Source: Ursus arctos
Lineage: Eukaryota > Chordata > Mammalia > Carnivora > Ursidae
Direction: 5' to 3'
Length of the DNA stretch: 64,000 nucleotides
NCBI RefSeq assembly: GCF_023065955.2
Contig: NW_026622930.1
Location: 16,717,449-16,781,448, forward strand
The position numbers and the translations under genes are program-made. The notes below the pieces were generated by a model that did not search any database, was not told where the DNA came from, and saw nothing but the letters and a program-made list of their open reading frames with translations. This document shows positions 12,010-23,920 of the stretch, piece by piece. Every line of letters starts with the position of its first letter. Position 1 is the stretch's first letter.

Positions 12010-12225
12010 GAAAAGAATATGAGTTTTGGAACTAGTGAAGTGAGATTGAACTTGCATGTGAATCTCAGCTCCACCACTGGCTGTCTGTATAAACAGGAAA
12101 AGGCAACAATTTTTCTCCCAACCCGATTCTTCCCTATAAAATGTGGTAAATAATATTGTAGTTCTAATGTTGAAGTGCCTAGCACAAAACCTAGTATATA
12201 ATAGCTACTAAATAAATGATATATA
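12010..12225 (+). mobile_element. MIR, forward
   Basis: 'gtgaatctcagctccaccac' (consensus cgaatcccggctctgccac), 'ctataaaatgtggtaaata', 'gaagtgcctagcacaaaacc', 'tactaaataaatgatatata' follow the MIR order from head to 3' end. The core is interrupted near 12090-12120. Confidence 0.75.
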
Positions 12226-12675
12226 TCATTATGTATTTTAGTAGAAAATTTTTGCTTCCCCTTTTAGACATTATTTATGGTGAAGAATATCTATATCTTG
12301 TTTATTCTTTATCTTTCTTTATAACCCTGCTAAAAACCTACCTTTTATATCCCATTCTGCCATGCTGTACTTATTTACACTAATCATTAATCACAATGAA
12401 TCAAAATTATGAGGCAGGATCAATAAAAATTAAATATTAATTACTAAAAAATTATTGATTGAGGCAGTCTTATGCTATCACAATCTACAAAATAGAAAGA
12501 ATGTGCAATAATTTTCCACTTACTATGAAAGCTAGTTATAAAAATTGTTTTCTAAATAAATGTTTTACTACTTATCACAGATCTATGTTGTAACCAAGAG
12601 GTTCATTGTACCATTATTCTAGGTTTAATATTTCAAAAATAACATTAATTCTGTACAGTACAAAGAACGCTTTCT
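12226..12675. other. Unassigned AT-rich DNA
   Basis: No gene or repeat recognised. Confidence 0.5.
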
Positions 12676-12853
12676 TTAAAATATGTATTTAGAGAGCAAA
12701 TGGGGGGAGCGGCAGAGGGAGAGAATCTTCAAGCAGACTCTCTGCTGAGTCTGGACCCCAACACGGGGCTTGACCTCACAACCCATGAGATCACGACCTG
12801 AGCCAAACCAAGAGTAAGTATGATACTTAACTGTCTTAGCCACCCAGGTACCC
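12676..12853 (-). mobile_element. CAN-SINE, older type, reverse
   Basis: Tail at 12676-12690, body 'ggggggagcggcagagggag', antisense head 'ccatgagatcacgacctgag' to 'ccacccaggtacccc'. Flanking direct repeats at 12661-12675 and 12854-12868 agree at 13 of 15 positions (ca.agaac.ctttct). Confidence 0.87.
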
Positions 12854-12868
12854 CAGAGAACACTTTCT

Positions 12869-13620
12869 ATAGAGAAAGAGTTGATATTTACATTTCAAAA
12901 CTCTTTTTGGACTTATATTCTTTCCATGGTCAATGGAATTCAACTAGCACACCATTTTCCAAATGACCACATCTTATGGTTGGAACTGAGTGGGAGGATG
13001 AGAAATACCTTAACTATGGATCACCAGGAAATTCCTTCAGGATTCCATCAAAATAGCTCCCCAAAATGTCTTCCTGAAAATCCCATGATGGGATTAGTGA
13101 TCCTTGTCTGCCTTTGGCCACGGCTTGCTTTTACTTATCCAAGGAATTTTCTGGGCTTCAGCACAAATTTATTTCAAAGTGAATTAGTTATTATAATATA
13201 AAATCAACCATTTTTAAGCTCTGGTTTTTATCGTCCAAATCCAAGCAATTCAGACCTTACCTTAATATATTGTTTGATTCAGTAGACATAATTTCTTCTT
13301 TCTTTTGTCTTCCTTTGGAAGTAGTTTACACCTATCTTATGTCACATTATATTTTGCCTATCACTGCAATTAGGTGACATCTGCCTTTCGATGCCATATT
13401 TTAAACTCTTAAGGCTTGTGCCCCTTCCTTTTCTCATACAGTTTAGTACTGTATCTTGTAAGTGCAGGGGCAGAGCAAATGTGTGGTGAATTGAATTCAT
13501 CTGAGACAAATCGCTTTCCATGGCAATGTACATGGATCTTCAATAGAAAAGTGACCTTGAAGAAGCTAAGTTAAACAAACCATTGAAAAAGACCTTAACC
13601 CTGATCATAGTTACTCCCCC
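12869..13620. other. Unassigned DNA
   Basis: No repeat recognised. A 106-codon frame at 12881-13201 has no recognisable domain and no coding context. Confidence 0.5.
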
Positions 13621-14345
13621 TGTGATGGCTGTTGTTGTATGTCAACTTGACTGAGCCACAGATTGTCCAGATATTTGGTTAAATATCATATTGAGTACAT
13701 CGGTGAGTGTATTTATGAATGAAATTAATATTTCAACCAATAAACCGAGTAAAGCAGATTGTACTCCACAGCATGGGCAGGTATCATCTATCCATTTGCT
13801 ATAGACTGAATGTTTGTCCTCCCCCTAGTCCAGTTAATATGTTGAAACCTATCTGATATTTTGAGGTGGGCCCTTGGGATGAGCGTCTTTATACCGATCG
13901 CTGTGGGCTCCCTTGCCCTTCTGCCATTTATGGACACAAAAACAGCCATTTGTGAACCATGAATAAGGCTGCCATCAAACATCAAATCTACAGGAGATTT
14001 TGATCTTGTATTTCACAATGTCCAGAACTCTGAGAAACAAATGTCTGTTGCTTATAAGCTACCCAGTCTATGGTAGTTTATTTCAGCAGCCCAAATAGAC
14101 TAAGACACCATTGAAAACCTGAACAGAACAAATGGCAGAGGAGGGGAGAATCAGCTCTCTGCCTGACTGTCTTCCAGCGGGGACACTGATCTTCTGCCTT
14201 CAGGCACAGACTGGAACGACACCATCATCTCTCCTGGGTCTCCAGCTTGCTAACTGCACATCCGGAGACTTCTCAGCCTCTATAACCACATGAGCCAATT
14301 GTATATATCCAACTGACGCTATTGCTTTGGAGAACCCAGACAAAT
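13621..14345 (+). mobile_element. Old LTR-like repeat interrupted by an MLT1 LTR
   Basis: The left part has the remembered motif of a common ancient mammalian repeat ('tatgtcaacttgactgagcc', 'ccagatatttggttaaata', 'gtaaagcagattgtactcc'). The right part continues it after the insertion ('gcctgactgtcttccagcgg', 'ctcctgggtctccagcttgc', 'ccacatgagccaattgtata', 'ttggagaacccagacaaata'). Joined, the two halves run in consensus order across the insertion site. It looks like a solo LTR, possibly MaLR-type, but I cannot name the subfamily. Confidence 0.65.
13797..14107 (+). mobile_element. MLT1 solo LTR (ERVL-MaLR) with 5-bp TSD
   Basis: The LTR starts 'tgctatagactgaatgtttg' and ends 'caaatagactaagaca', so it has TG...CA ends. 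Family motifs inside include 'gaggtgggcccttgggatga' and 'gagaaacaaatgtctgttgc' before 'agctacccagtctatggta'. The 5 bases ccatt stand on both sides (13792-13796 and 14108-14112), as retroviral-type integration leaves. MaLR elements are non-autonomous relatives of ERVL. No internal sequence remains, so this is a solo LTR. At 311 bases it is somewhat shorter than typical MLT1 LTRs. Confidence 0.85.
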
Positions 14346-17300
14346 ATATCCCTATAACTGTGTGTCAATCTAAGAATGACAGGAAATTGTACATGAAATG
14401 CATAGGCCGCATAGTCCCACATTCTCTTCTCTCCATCGTCAAGCTAAAGTGGCTGGAATGAGAATAAAAGACTGCTATGGTGTTCAACTCATAGATTGAC
14501 CCTAGATAGGCCCATTCAACTGACACAAGTAACACAATTTTCTTTACATGGCGCTTGATGACACTCTTTCCTTCCTGTCATATTCAAATTAAATAAAGAC
14601 CTAGCACCCAGCAGGTGCCCACCTATCTCCCTCTCCAATGTCCAGCTGTAGCCAACATCCTTTTGGAGGGACCTTGATCACCCTAAACAGAAATTCAATG
14701 CAACTTAAAAGTTGAGGGTTTGACATATTTTACCTGGATAAACCTATGACATAACACATTCAGAATACATGTTCCTCCTTCTTGAAAGAATGTAAATAAC
14801 TTCACAGGTATTCATAGGAAAATGAGATAAGAAAAGTTACAACAGAAAAAAACGAAACTCCCTCCCCCTACCCCACCTCCATGGAATTAACAATGCCAAA
14901 CACTAAGTTATTTGGTTAACCAGGATTAGACGGTAATGGCTGCTTGCAGTTTGGTCTCATTGTACAAACGTTACCAAACAAAACCTAGGTAAATAAAATA
15001 ATCATACAAGTCACGGGTGAACAAAAAAATACATATACAATTATATTGAAAAATCACTTGATAAAAGAGTTGAAATGATCAGGACTAGTTGCTCCAAATG
15101 TATTTGGATTTCCTGTATTCATGATTTCCTGAAATGTATTCATGATTTCCTGAAAAAACTTGCCTCTTTTATGAGAAACTAAGCTACAAAAAATGTAATT
15201 AGACTTCCCACATGCCTCAGGGAATATGTCTTTTATCTCTCCTCCTACAATAAAATTAGAGAAGGAAGTTGATGACTTTGAGTTGAGAGAAGCCCTATGA
15301 GTGACTAGAAACCCAGTGAGGAGAGGACATTAGCTTCATTTGAAAGGTGACCAGGATTTTGAAGGGAGTGGAATTTTGCCATAGGGCCCATCATACTAAT
15401 CTGTAAACCCAGACTACACACTGACCTAGCATTTCAGAAGTACAAGCCACGCCAGTATGACATGTTGAAATAGAATCCAAGGGGACACAGAATCAGATTT
15501 ACCAGGATTTGCTGTATCTGATTCTAATACACTCTGGAGTGACACCAGTTCAATGCGAAAGTCACATATATCCATGTAACTAAGGAAAAACAGACTTTTT
15601 ACGAAGCACTAAAAGGACTGTTGATACGTACTATTTTCTCTTGCCAAAACCACACAGTTTGTGTAAGTATCAATGCAAAGAATAGAGGGCAACATGTCAT
15701 GAAAAGATTGGAATTATTATAAACATGAATTATTCCTCTGATTGTTGTTACTCTGGCTGTGGTTTTCACCATAATGAAGCAAAATGCCATTACTGCCAAG
15801 TTTCTTGATCAATAAAGAATAACAAACTAAGGTAATTCACGTTTCGTCAAAAAATGGAACTCTTCCAGACCCCCAACATTGTTTATTTCACTGTGAATGC
15901 AGACTTGTTGGGCTTTTTGCAATGTCAGGATAACTAGTGCATTTCCCAAACTCTTTTTCATTTTCAACTTTCTAACACCAGGAGTCAAGTTTCACTCTTT
16001 GACCTGTGTCCAGCAATGAGAACACACTCAAAACTCTTCTCTCAATGCAAAATTGACTTGATTAATAAAATAATCACAGATATTAACCTACATTATAAAT
16101 TGCCTTTTATAATTCAATACTCTTTAATTTACTTGTCTTTTCCTTTTTTTGCTATACAAATACCAATCCCACATAGAGAGATTTGATTTGATCCGCAATT
16201 CAATGAGTGGTGTTTGCTGATGCATATGTTTGCTCATAATGTGTACTGGCAAACAGAAATGATGAGAGTGAAAAAAAAATTTTCAAATTTAAGATAAAAA
16301 GGACTTTCTTTCAAAGTTGATTACCCTACTCCTCTTTTCTTTGGAGTCATTTCCAGTCATTGCTGGGTGGGGTGATTAGAAAAATTGATTATTTAAATAG
16401 GGCTTTATCTCTAGAGGTTGCACTTAGGGCAAGATGAATATTGGATATCTTGGTAATGGAAGCTCTCCCTAAGGGTATTAGAGTTTTCTTTCAGAGTGGG
16501 TTAAGTGCAGTGATAAATACTCTGAGTACATATTGTCCACTATGTTATCAAAAGATGTGAACAACTTGAAATAGAAAGACAATAATTCACATTTGCCACA
16601 AATTAATGCAGTTTCAGCCCTTTTCCACGGTCTGGGTGCATCGAATACTGCTGGAAGAGTATCACTATAGATCCAAATTGTCCTTTTCTTCTTGTCCTCC
16701 CCACATGGATTGTTATCTGGGAGAGAATCTCATGCATGTGGGAAGAGAATAATTTATCAGAAATGGGAAACTGCTCAGAGAATCCAGAGGCTCAACTGTT
16801 CCCACATATGCTGGGCTTTGGAGTCTTCTAGCGCTCAGGAAATGGGCAAATCTCTTTTTCACAGCAATTTTCAGAGCCATTGGGGAGTGTCATGGAGGCT
16901 GAAGGCTGCTATGAGCACGCACGGGGAGGCTGTCTTGCAGAGAAGTGGAAACGTTAACTTTGGGAGTAAAGAAAGGTAAAGAACTAGTTTGTGTTGTGTA
17001 TGTCATTTACCCTCTTTCTTGGGTTGGCAGATAATTTTCTTTCAAGTACAGGGAGATAATATATTTCAACATTGTCAAGCATATTTATCAACATATTTAT
17101 ATGCAGTCTGAGTCATTCACAATGATTTCCCTTTTTCCAGGCACTGGCAAATGTAGATAATCGATGTTACCAGGGATTACAAATAGTTTTCTCAAAAGAC
17201 TGTCTTCCCTCTTCAACAGACAGATTGTCAAACTACCAAACAAGAGTGTTCTATGTTCCAGAATTAGTGCTTACTTAACTAATTGCAGATTAACACTTTC

Positions 17301-17989
17301 TAGGCATCAGTGATATCAGAAAGTTCCAATGGCTGTAGTATTTTCTTTCCCTTAAAGAGAAAGCAGAATCACAGTCCAGGGCCTATGAAAAAAGTCACCT
17401 GCATGCATAAAAGCACTGAACAGCTACTTTTGCTTTTATCATGAAAACCCAGGATTCCTAGTATTAAGCAGATGTTTTGGGCATAAAGGGCATAGTTTAA
17501 AATATGATTAAGTTTCTTTAGAAGGAAACAGAAGGAAATTTGTGCAGTAAGCATATATACATATAGAGTTAATAAAGTAATTCAAGGATAGTTAGAAGGG
17601 TGATGGTTTATAAAAGTATAAAAACATTAAGAATCCAGTAATTCATAAATAATGAAGGCGATACAGGGATCCTGACTAGAGTACAGAGCATTTAAAGGCT
17701 TCCACTCTCTTTCTCAGACTGAATAACTCTTCTTCTCAGAAATCACTACACAGTTCTGTTGCTTTCCCCATATTATGATATGGCCACCATTCCATTATTT
17801 GTAGAGACCTAAGTTGTTTGACTTGAGATGCCTCTGCATCCCAGAGTTAAAACTTCTGGGGATGACTGATCAATTCCAATAGTTCTAACACTTTTTGAAA
17901 ACATCTGCCCATTGATCCAAAACTCCAAGGGGTTCTTTTGTAAGAAGGCTAGAGCTTGACTCTGGGAAACAAACTAAGGGTTGCAGAAA
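14346..17989. other. Unassigned 3.6 kb block
   Basis: No SINE, LINE or LTR is recognised except the 21-bp tandem pair listed separately. A 95-codon frame at 16692-16979 is followed by a donor-like 'aaaggtaaag', but no acceptor, domain or known protein is evident. An unrecognised non-coding RNA exon cannot be excluded. Confidence 0.45.
15114..15155. repeat. Exact 21-bp tandem duplication
   Basis: The 21-mer beginning tgtattcatgat and ending tttcctgaaa occurs twice head to tail (15114-15134, 15135-15155) with no mismatch. It lies in otherwise unassigned DNA and looks like a recent replication slippage. Confidence 0.95.
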
Positions 17990-18154
17990 GGTATATGGGT
18001 GGGGGGATAAGGTAACTGGGGGATGATGGGCATTAAGAAGGGCATGTGATGCGATGAGCACTGGGTGTTGTATCCAACTGATGAACTACTGAACTCTACA
18101 TCTGAAACTAATGATGTATTATATGTTGGCTAATTGAATTTAAATTAAAAAAAT
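17990..18154 (+). mobile_element. Carnivore L1 3' end, forward
   Basis: 'gatgagcactgggtgttgta' at 18053 is the carnivore L1 3' UTR signature, followed by 'aactgatgaactactgaact' and 'ctgaaactaatgatgtatta' up to 'gaatttaaattaaaaaaata'. The copy is 5' truncated to the last part of the 3' UTR and runs into a long purine tail. Confidence 0.85.
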
Positions 18155-18223
18155 AAAAGAAAGAAAAAAGAAAAGAAAAGAAAAAGAAAAAGAAGAAGAA
18201 GGAGGAGGAGGAGGAGGAGAGAG
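18155..18223. repeat. Homopurine L1 tail, A-rich grading to GGA
   Basis: The tail of the preceding L1 is pure purine on +. Its composition changes in order: AAAG-type units, then (GAA)n, then (GGA)n at 18202-18219. This is a record of successive slippage. Confidence 0.92.
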
Positions 18224-18348
18224 CTTGAGAAACAGGGAAAGTTCAATTTTCAACCTATGGGAAAATTTTGTAATTCAAGGTGAAGTCAAACTATTCTGAG
18301 TTTAGAAAACTTAAGGGAAAAAAGATAAATTATCAGAAATTTATTTTT

Positions 18349-18535
18349 TTAACTTTTATTTTAATTCCAGTTAGTTAACATCCAGCATTATATTAGTTTC
18401 AGGTGTACCATATAGTGATTCAACAATTTCATACATCACCCGATGCTCATTGCAACAAGTACATTTCTTAATCCCCATCACCTATTTCATCCACCCCCAC
18501 CCCCCGCTCCTCTGGAAAACATTAGTTTGTTCACC
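18349..18535 (-). mobile_element. Carnivore L1 3' end, reverse, with TSD
   Basis: Antisense 3' UTR: 'ttattttaattccagttagt', 'ttagtttcaggtgtaccata', 'taatccccatcacctatttc'. The copy is 5' truncated. Direct repeats aga.atttattttt at 18335-18348 and 18536-18549 (13 of 14) flank it. It sits only 125 bases from the forward L1 end. Confidence 0.88.
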
Positions 18536-18567
18536 AGAGATTTATTTTTATGGTGCAGAATTCCTTT

Positions 18568-18785
18568 GTGCTGAAGAGCATAAGTGTTATGATCAGAAAG
18601 TCTGGGCTTGGGTCATGGCTCTGCCATTTACTGGCTCTGTGACCTCAAGCAAATTACATACTCTGTCTCAGATTTCTCTTCTATTAAAATGGGGAATAAT
18701 AATTCACAACGGGTTTTGTCAAGGTTATGTTAAGTGATTAGGACACTGTCATATGTTAAATGCTCAACAATGGTGATTATAGCAA
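18568..18785 (+). mobile_element. MIR, forward, nearly full length
   Basis: A well-preserved MIR: 'ggctctgccatttactggct', 'tctgtgacctcaagcaaatt', 'ttctattaaaatggggaata', 'gttaagtgattaggacactg', 'gttaaatgctcaacaatggt'. The tRNA-derived head begins near 18568. Confidence 0.85.
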
Positions 18786-19204
18786 TAATAATTACTTTTA
18801 TAATATCATTAATAATTATCATTTTTCTCAGACACTTAAAGGTATTCTGTAAGAATGTTCTACACATACGCTGGCCCAGTATGATGCCGGGGACAGTGCT
18901 TATAAGCACACTTGACCTGGAAATTATGATCTCCTGCTTCTGATAATGGTTTTCTCCTTACCATCTCACTCTACTTTCTGACTCTGCCCTGAGTAGGTAC
19001 TGCCTGCTGAAGATGATTTTTCGCGAATAACTGATAAACCTAAAGGCTGATGATGAACATACTTAATTTACCCAGCTTTTTCTGAATTTTCCTTTCTCTT
19101 GGACTCATGGCCCTGATCTCCCTACGGCACAAGCTTAATTGTAAAATCATCTCCAACCTCCATTGAGCGGCATGATCACAATCCAGTAACTGGAAAAGGA
19201 ACTC
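18786..19204. other. Unassigned DNA
   Basis: AT-rich start (ATAATAATT-type run, 18785-18825), then unremarkable sequence with no recognised repeat. Confidence 0.5.
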
Positions 19205-19315
19205 AATCACAAGGAGTATTTATGGAGTTCCTGTTGGGTCCCAGACAATTATTCTAGGTGGTGAAGATGCATCAATGACAAAAGACAAACATTCCTTCCC
19301 TTATGTACCTTATTA
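19205..19315 (-). mobile_element. LINE-2 3'-end fragment, reverse
   Basis: 'agtatttatggagttcctgt', 'acaattattctaggtggtga' and 'atgacaaaagacaaacattc' follow the antisense L2 3' end in order. Confidence 0.6.
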
Positions 19316-20049
19316 AGAATAGTTGTGATTTTCATAGGGAGCTTCTTTATCTTTATCAATTAAGATCAAGTATGTTCGGAATATGAAATTTTCTAACCCA
19401 TTTCTCATTATTTCTTCTCTGGAACAACATGTGTTCACTTTCAGTATCTCTCTAATGATAACCCTTGCCCATGATTCTCTAAGGATGGAGTTAACAGAAC
19501 TAAGTGCTGATCAATACAAGAACCAGGAAAGAAAGAGAAAAACTATACAGAATAACAAATCACAATCATTAGAATTTTCACCTAATCCAACACCTAACTG
19601 AAAAGATACACTCTCTATCACATCAATGATTGAGTCTTGCACACAATTAAATGCTGAGGAGTAAGCATGAAGATAAAGAATCAGAAAATATAAATCCTTC
19701 TTTCAAGAAACATGGAGGGAGTGTTTTGTAATCAATAATGGAAAAAAAAATCCACATCAACACAATTGAAAGAATAGTGTTATGTCAAATAATAAAGGGA
19801 AGTGGATCTATGTCAAGTGTGTGTTTGTTTATAGGCTAACTGTTTGATAATTTTTTCACCATCAAGAAATTTAATGTCCTTAAAGTCAGGCCCTCCAACT
19901 ATCCTAACTTTCTTAATATTGATTTAGTTTGATCAAAGAGTTAAGTTAAAAAGTTGTTGGGAAAATTATCAACCAGAGAATAACAATAAAATATATATTA
20001 TTTGTGGCAAAACAATATATATGATAATGTAATTTAGTTGGTGGATTGA
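19316..20049. other. Unassigned AT-rich DNA
   Basis: No clear motif. The right part may be decayed L1 belonging to the next element. Confidence 0.45.
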
Positions 20050-21725
20050 AACAAAGTTAACACATACAAAAAGTTAGACTTGATGAATAAGCCACATTCA
20101 CCGAAAAAAGTTAAAATGCTCCTATAATAGAATCAGACATAATAAAATAGCTGGTGATAAACTTAAGAAGAAATATGCAGTACATATATGAAGAAAAATG
20201 CATAATGATATTAATAAACACAAAGAAAAACTTAAACAAATGCTAAGATAAACCATGGTGTGTATAGGATGGTTCACATCGTACAATTTCCCCACTAAAT
20301 CTTCTATAAACATATCCAAAGATATCAACAAAATTACTTTTTATAAAATGGCAGATTACTCTAACTTTTATACAAATATATGAGTGAATAAGAAAGAAAA
20401 GATGGGAAAATTCTGAACTAGAAGAATATTGAGAAAACTAACTCACATTTACTATCTGTTACCTGAAAGCAGAAATAATGCAAACAAAATGACATCATTT
20501 GAAAAATTAACAAACAGAACAATGGAACAGAACAAGATGTCCAAGAAATATTTCAAAACACATACGGGAATTCAGTATGTGATAGTGATTAGATTTCAAG
20601 GCAGTGGCAGAGAGGATGGGTTATTCAAAATGGTTTGGGGAAAAGTGGTAACCATCAGTAATAACAATTGAATTTCTATTTCATATCTCACACCAAAACT
20701 ATTTCCAAAAAGAAATAAAAGTCAGCACAATGGATGACAATAACATGTAGAATAACTTAATACTTTTGAGTGAGAAAGCCCTTTATATGTACAGTAGAAA
20801 ATAATCCAGAATCCATAATGAAAAGACTGGTAAATTTAACTACATCAAAATAAAAAAAAATCTGCAAAGCATATATATCATATAAACAATTTTGAAAGAC
20901 AATGAATTTGGGGAATAATTCACAGGTCATATCACAATGCTTTGATTTATGAAAAGTCCCCAGATATCAAGAAGAAAAAGGTCTAAAATTAAAGAGAAAA
21001 ATGGACCAAAAAAATATGAACTGACAGTTCATAGAAACTACAGGTACCTTAGGAAAGTGGAAAAAAGCAATGGATTTTTAAAAATATGAAAAGCTACTCA
21101 ATCTCCTCACAAAAAGACAAATGCAAATACAGGGTACAATGAAATGTGACTTTTCGTCTATCCAATTAGCAAAAATTGAAAAGATTGTAAACCCAATATC
21201 GACAATGGTTTTGTAATCACTAGTCTCACTTAATGCTTGTGGAAGACATCCATGGAATTTTACACCTTTGAAATATGATTCTAGTCCAGTATATTACCCC
21301 ACAGGTATAAATGCTCCTGGGTAAAATGTTATTTCTAAAGCAATGTATTTGAAGGATTATTTGTTATATCAAAAAAACTGGAAATATCTGAAATACCCGT
21401 CAACGTATGGGTAGATATATGTTTACATAAATGATAGTACATCCATTCAATGCAGGCTTCAGCATGGAATCATGTAATGGGACACTTCTACATGTACTGA
21501 TTGATAGGTCCCTCAATTCTAGTGATCAGTGCTAAAAAATCAAGGGCAGTAGAATATGTGTTATATACTCAGAAGATTATTTAAGGAACTGAAAACCACA
21601 GGTACCTTAGGAAAGTGGAACCTGATATCTAATTCAGGAGTGAAAATGAGACATTTTCTAATTTGCAACTTTTCAATTCTATACCATTTGAATGTATTGC
21701 CTGGTGATAGTATTTTTTAAAAAAT
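20050..21725 (+). mobile_element. Old LINE-1 ORF2 and 3' end, forward
   Basis: L1 ORF2-like order can be followed: 'gataaacttaagaagaaata' near 20157, 'gtaaatttaactacatcaaa' near 20831, 'gaaaagctactcaatctcct' near 21088, 'caaatgcaaatacagggtac' near 21119, 'aaaaaactggaaatatctga' near 21373. A diverged 3' UTR follows to about 21725. All frames are broken. Age is of L1M type by divergence. A 23-base segment is repeated exactly inside it (21040-21062 and 21598-21620). Confidence 0.65.
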
Positions 21726-21729
21726 ATTC

Positions 21730-23920
21730 ATCTGAGCAAAAATAAAAGTATCAAAACATGTTTGGTGAAATATATAGATTGAGCATATATGTGAATCTCC
21801 AGTCTCTCCCAGAACCTCCCAGTGCTTTTAAAAGCATAAGCCCACATGCATAAATAGAATGAATGAGAGAGGATAATTTGGCCACTGTGAGATACCAATA
21901 AAACGTGCAAATCAGAGAATAGATAAGGAAATGGTTAGAAAACAATTCAAAGCTGAAATTCAAGCCTCTATAAGATAGAGGTAAACTTGCAATCCACACC
22001 CAAAACTCAAACGGATCGAGATTTGTAAAAGACCTATAGATAAGATAAAGACATATGGGCATCCCCCAATAAAAAAGTCATGCTTTAGCTCTCTTATCTT
22101 CCTACCAATTGACATACCAGGTTCATACATAACTATCCTTTAGTTTTTTGAGACCTCTCTCTTAAAAATGAAAGCTGGCCAAGGATTATGAGGTGCTTAT
22201 GGAAAGCTTCTAAGATGAAAGAAAACAAACCAAGCATACAAAATAAAGGAACTTCAAAAAAACGGAGACAATGCTTGAAGCAGAAAATATATAAAAATAC
22301 TATAATTAATATTCCGAAAGAAATAAAAATATCTCATCAACTGAACAACATAATGTTTTTTTAAAAACATTAATATAACAAGTATAAGCGCTTAGAAATT
22401 AAAAATAGGACAGCAGAATTTTTAAAAAATACAATAGACACTGGGAAAAAAAGTTTAAAAAGCCCTGTAAAAAAAAATGATTTAAGAGATATAAAAAGAT
22501 ATAAATTTGAAGACAAATACATGCAAATTAGAGAATAAACCCTGCATGTGATTAAGAACGATACTAGGAAAAGAGTTTGGAAAATTGAGAGGAAAAATTA
22601 CACACCCAACAAATAAATACAATTTTCCATATTCAAAAGGACATGGATATGCAAATAGAAAGGGCCTGCAGTAAGTTCAGTAAAAATAAAATAAAAGGTG
22701 ACCTCTGTCAGGTCCCAGCACTAGGAATCTTCAAAAATTGGGGGTAAAAGTTTCTAAATATTTCCAAGAAAAAAATCAGGTTTTCAGCTCAGAAAATAAC
22801 AACACCAGAAGCTGGATCACCTTGAAGCAATGCTTTCAAAATTCGGAGGGAAAATGATCTGTATTCCGTAATACCAAACCCAGGAAAAAGCAACAATCAA
22901 ATGTGAGCAGATATTTAAAATACTCTCGGACAGTGTCTCAAACCGTTTTCTTGAATGTCAGAGCTGCTGATAGAGCTGTGCCAACTGGGCACTGCTCATC
23001 TCTACGTGTCACCATCCACACAGACCTCGGGGTGTCTGGGTCGGAAGAAGAAAAACTTCTGATTTTCTACATCAAGTTCATTCTGTTTACATTCATCCTT
23101 TGTGATGAAGTTACTGGAGAACGGTCTCAACAAAATAAGGCATTAATCCATGAAAGAAAAAAACCTGGGATCTAGGCAAAATGAGTCCAACATGGCAGGG
23201 AGGAAAGGAATTCTCAGGATTGCCGTTTAGGTAAATTCAAAGTCTAGGATATCTGCTGTCTAGGAGGCCTCGAGAAAAAAGCAAGTCCATACTGAGCAGA
23301 GAAATAGAAGTCAAAGTTGTTTTGTTTTGTTTTTCTGCAAGGAAAAAATATTGAATTTGTTGATTCTCAGATGTGTTTTATCATTTTGTGACAAGTTTTA
23401 CAAATGCAGAGGCGAATTTGGTAATCTATTAGCAATGGGGACATTGAAGACTAAGAAAATGAATAATGGAAGCAATTATTAACTTGGGAGAAAATAAAAG
23501 TATCACAAGTAAAAAAAAAGTGCACATTGCATAGCTTTACTTTGAAGAATATTTATGGCATAATCATAATTTAACGCTGGATATTAATTAAAAACAAAGT
23601 AATATATTGGGAAAAAGAGGAGAGGGGAACTATGTGTGGTTAAAGTCATGATGTATGTGTAAGTGCTAAGTCCCCTTCACCCGTGGTAGGAAATCAGGAG
23701 ATAATATCCAAAACTGAAAATCAAAATGTATCCCTTATAAGCATGTTATTTGAAAATGTCAAAGTAAATAACCAGGAAAGAGCTAAAAGACTTGAAGGTG
23801 ATTGTTTTGAGAAGTGGAAATCAGTAGTGGGGAGGAGTGAAAAATGTTTTTGTACATATATTATTTTGATGCAAATAAAATTTAAATTAAAAGAAATGCA
23901 AAATGTGTATCATCAGCATC
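21730..23920 (+). mobile_element. HAL1 (half-L1) element, near full length, forward
   Basis: HAL1 encodes only an ORF1-like RNA-binding protein and lacks ORF2. A 5' UTR-like part (21840-22130, with 'gataatttggccactgtgag' and 'aagacctatagataagataa') leads to the ORF1 region (22240-23180). ORF1 motifs include 'caatgctttcaaaattcgga' near 22829 and 'agatatttaaaatactctcg' near 22910. The 3' end has 'gagctaaaagacttgaaggt' near 23781 and 'gcaaataaaatttaaattaa' near 23871. The longest frame left is 22903-23175 (90 codons), a fragment of the ORF1 C-terminal side. About 2.2 kb remain of the roughly 2.5 kb family length. It begins just after the 3' end of another forward L1. A T tract (23921-23934) follows. 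Confidence 0.65.

Noticed and set aside
16692..16979. A 95-codon frame followed by a donor-like aaaggtaaag
   Set aside because: No recognisable domain, no acceptor with pyrimidine tract in the right place, and one such frame is expected by chance in 64 kb.
22903..23175. A 90-codon forward frame
   Set aside because: It is a decayed piece of HAL1 ORF1, not a host gene.
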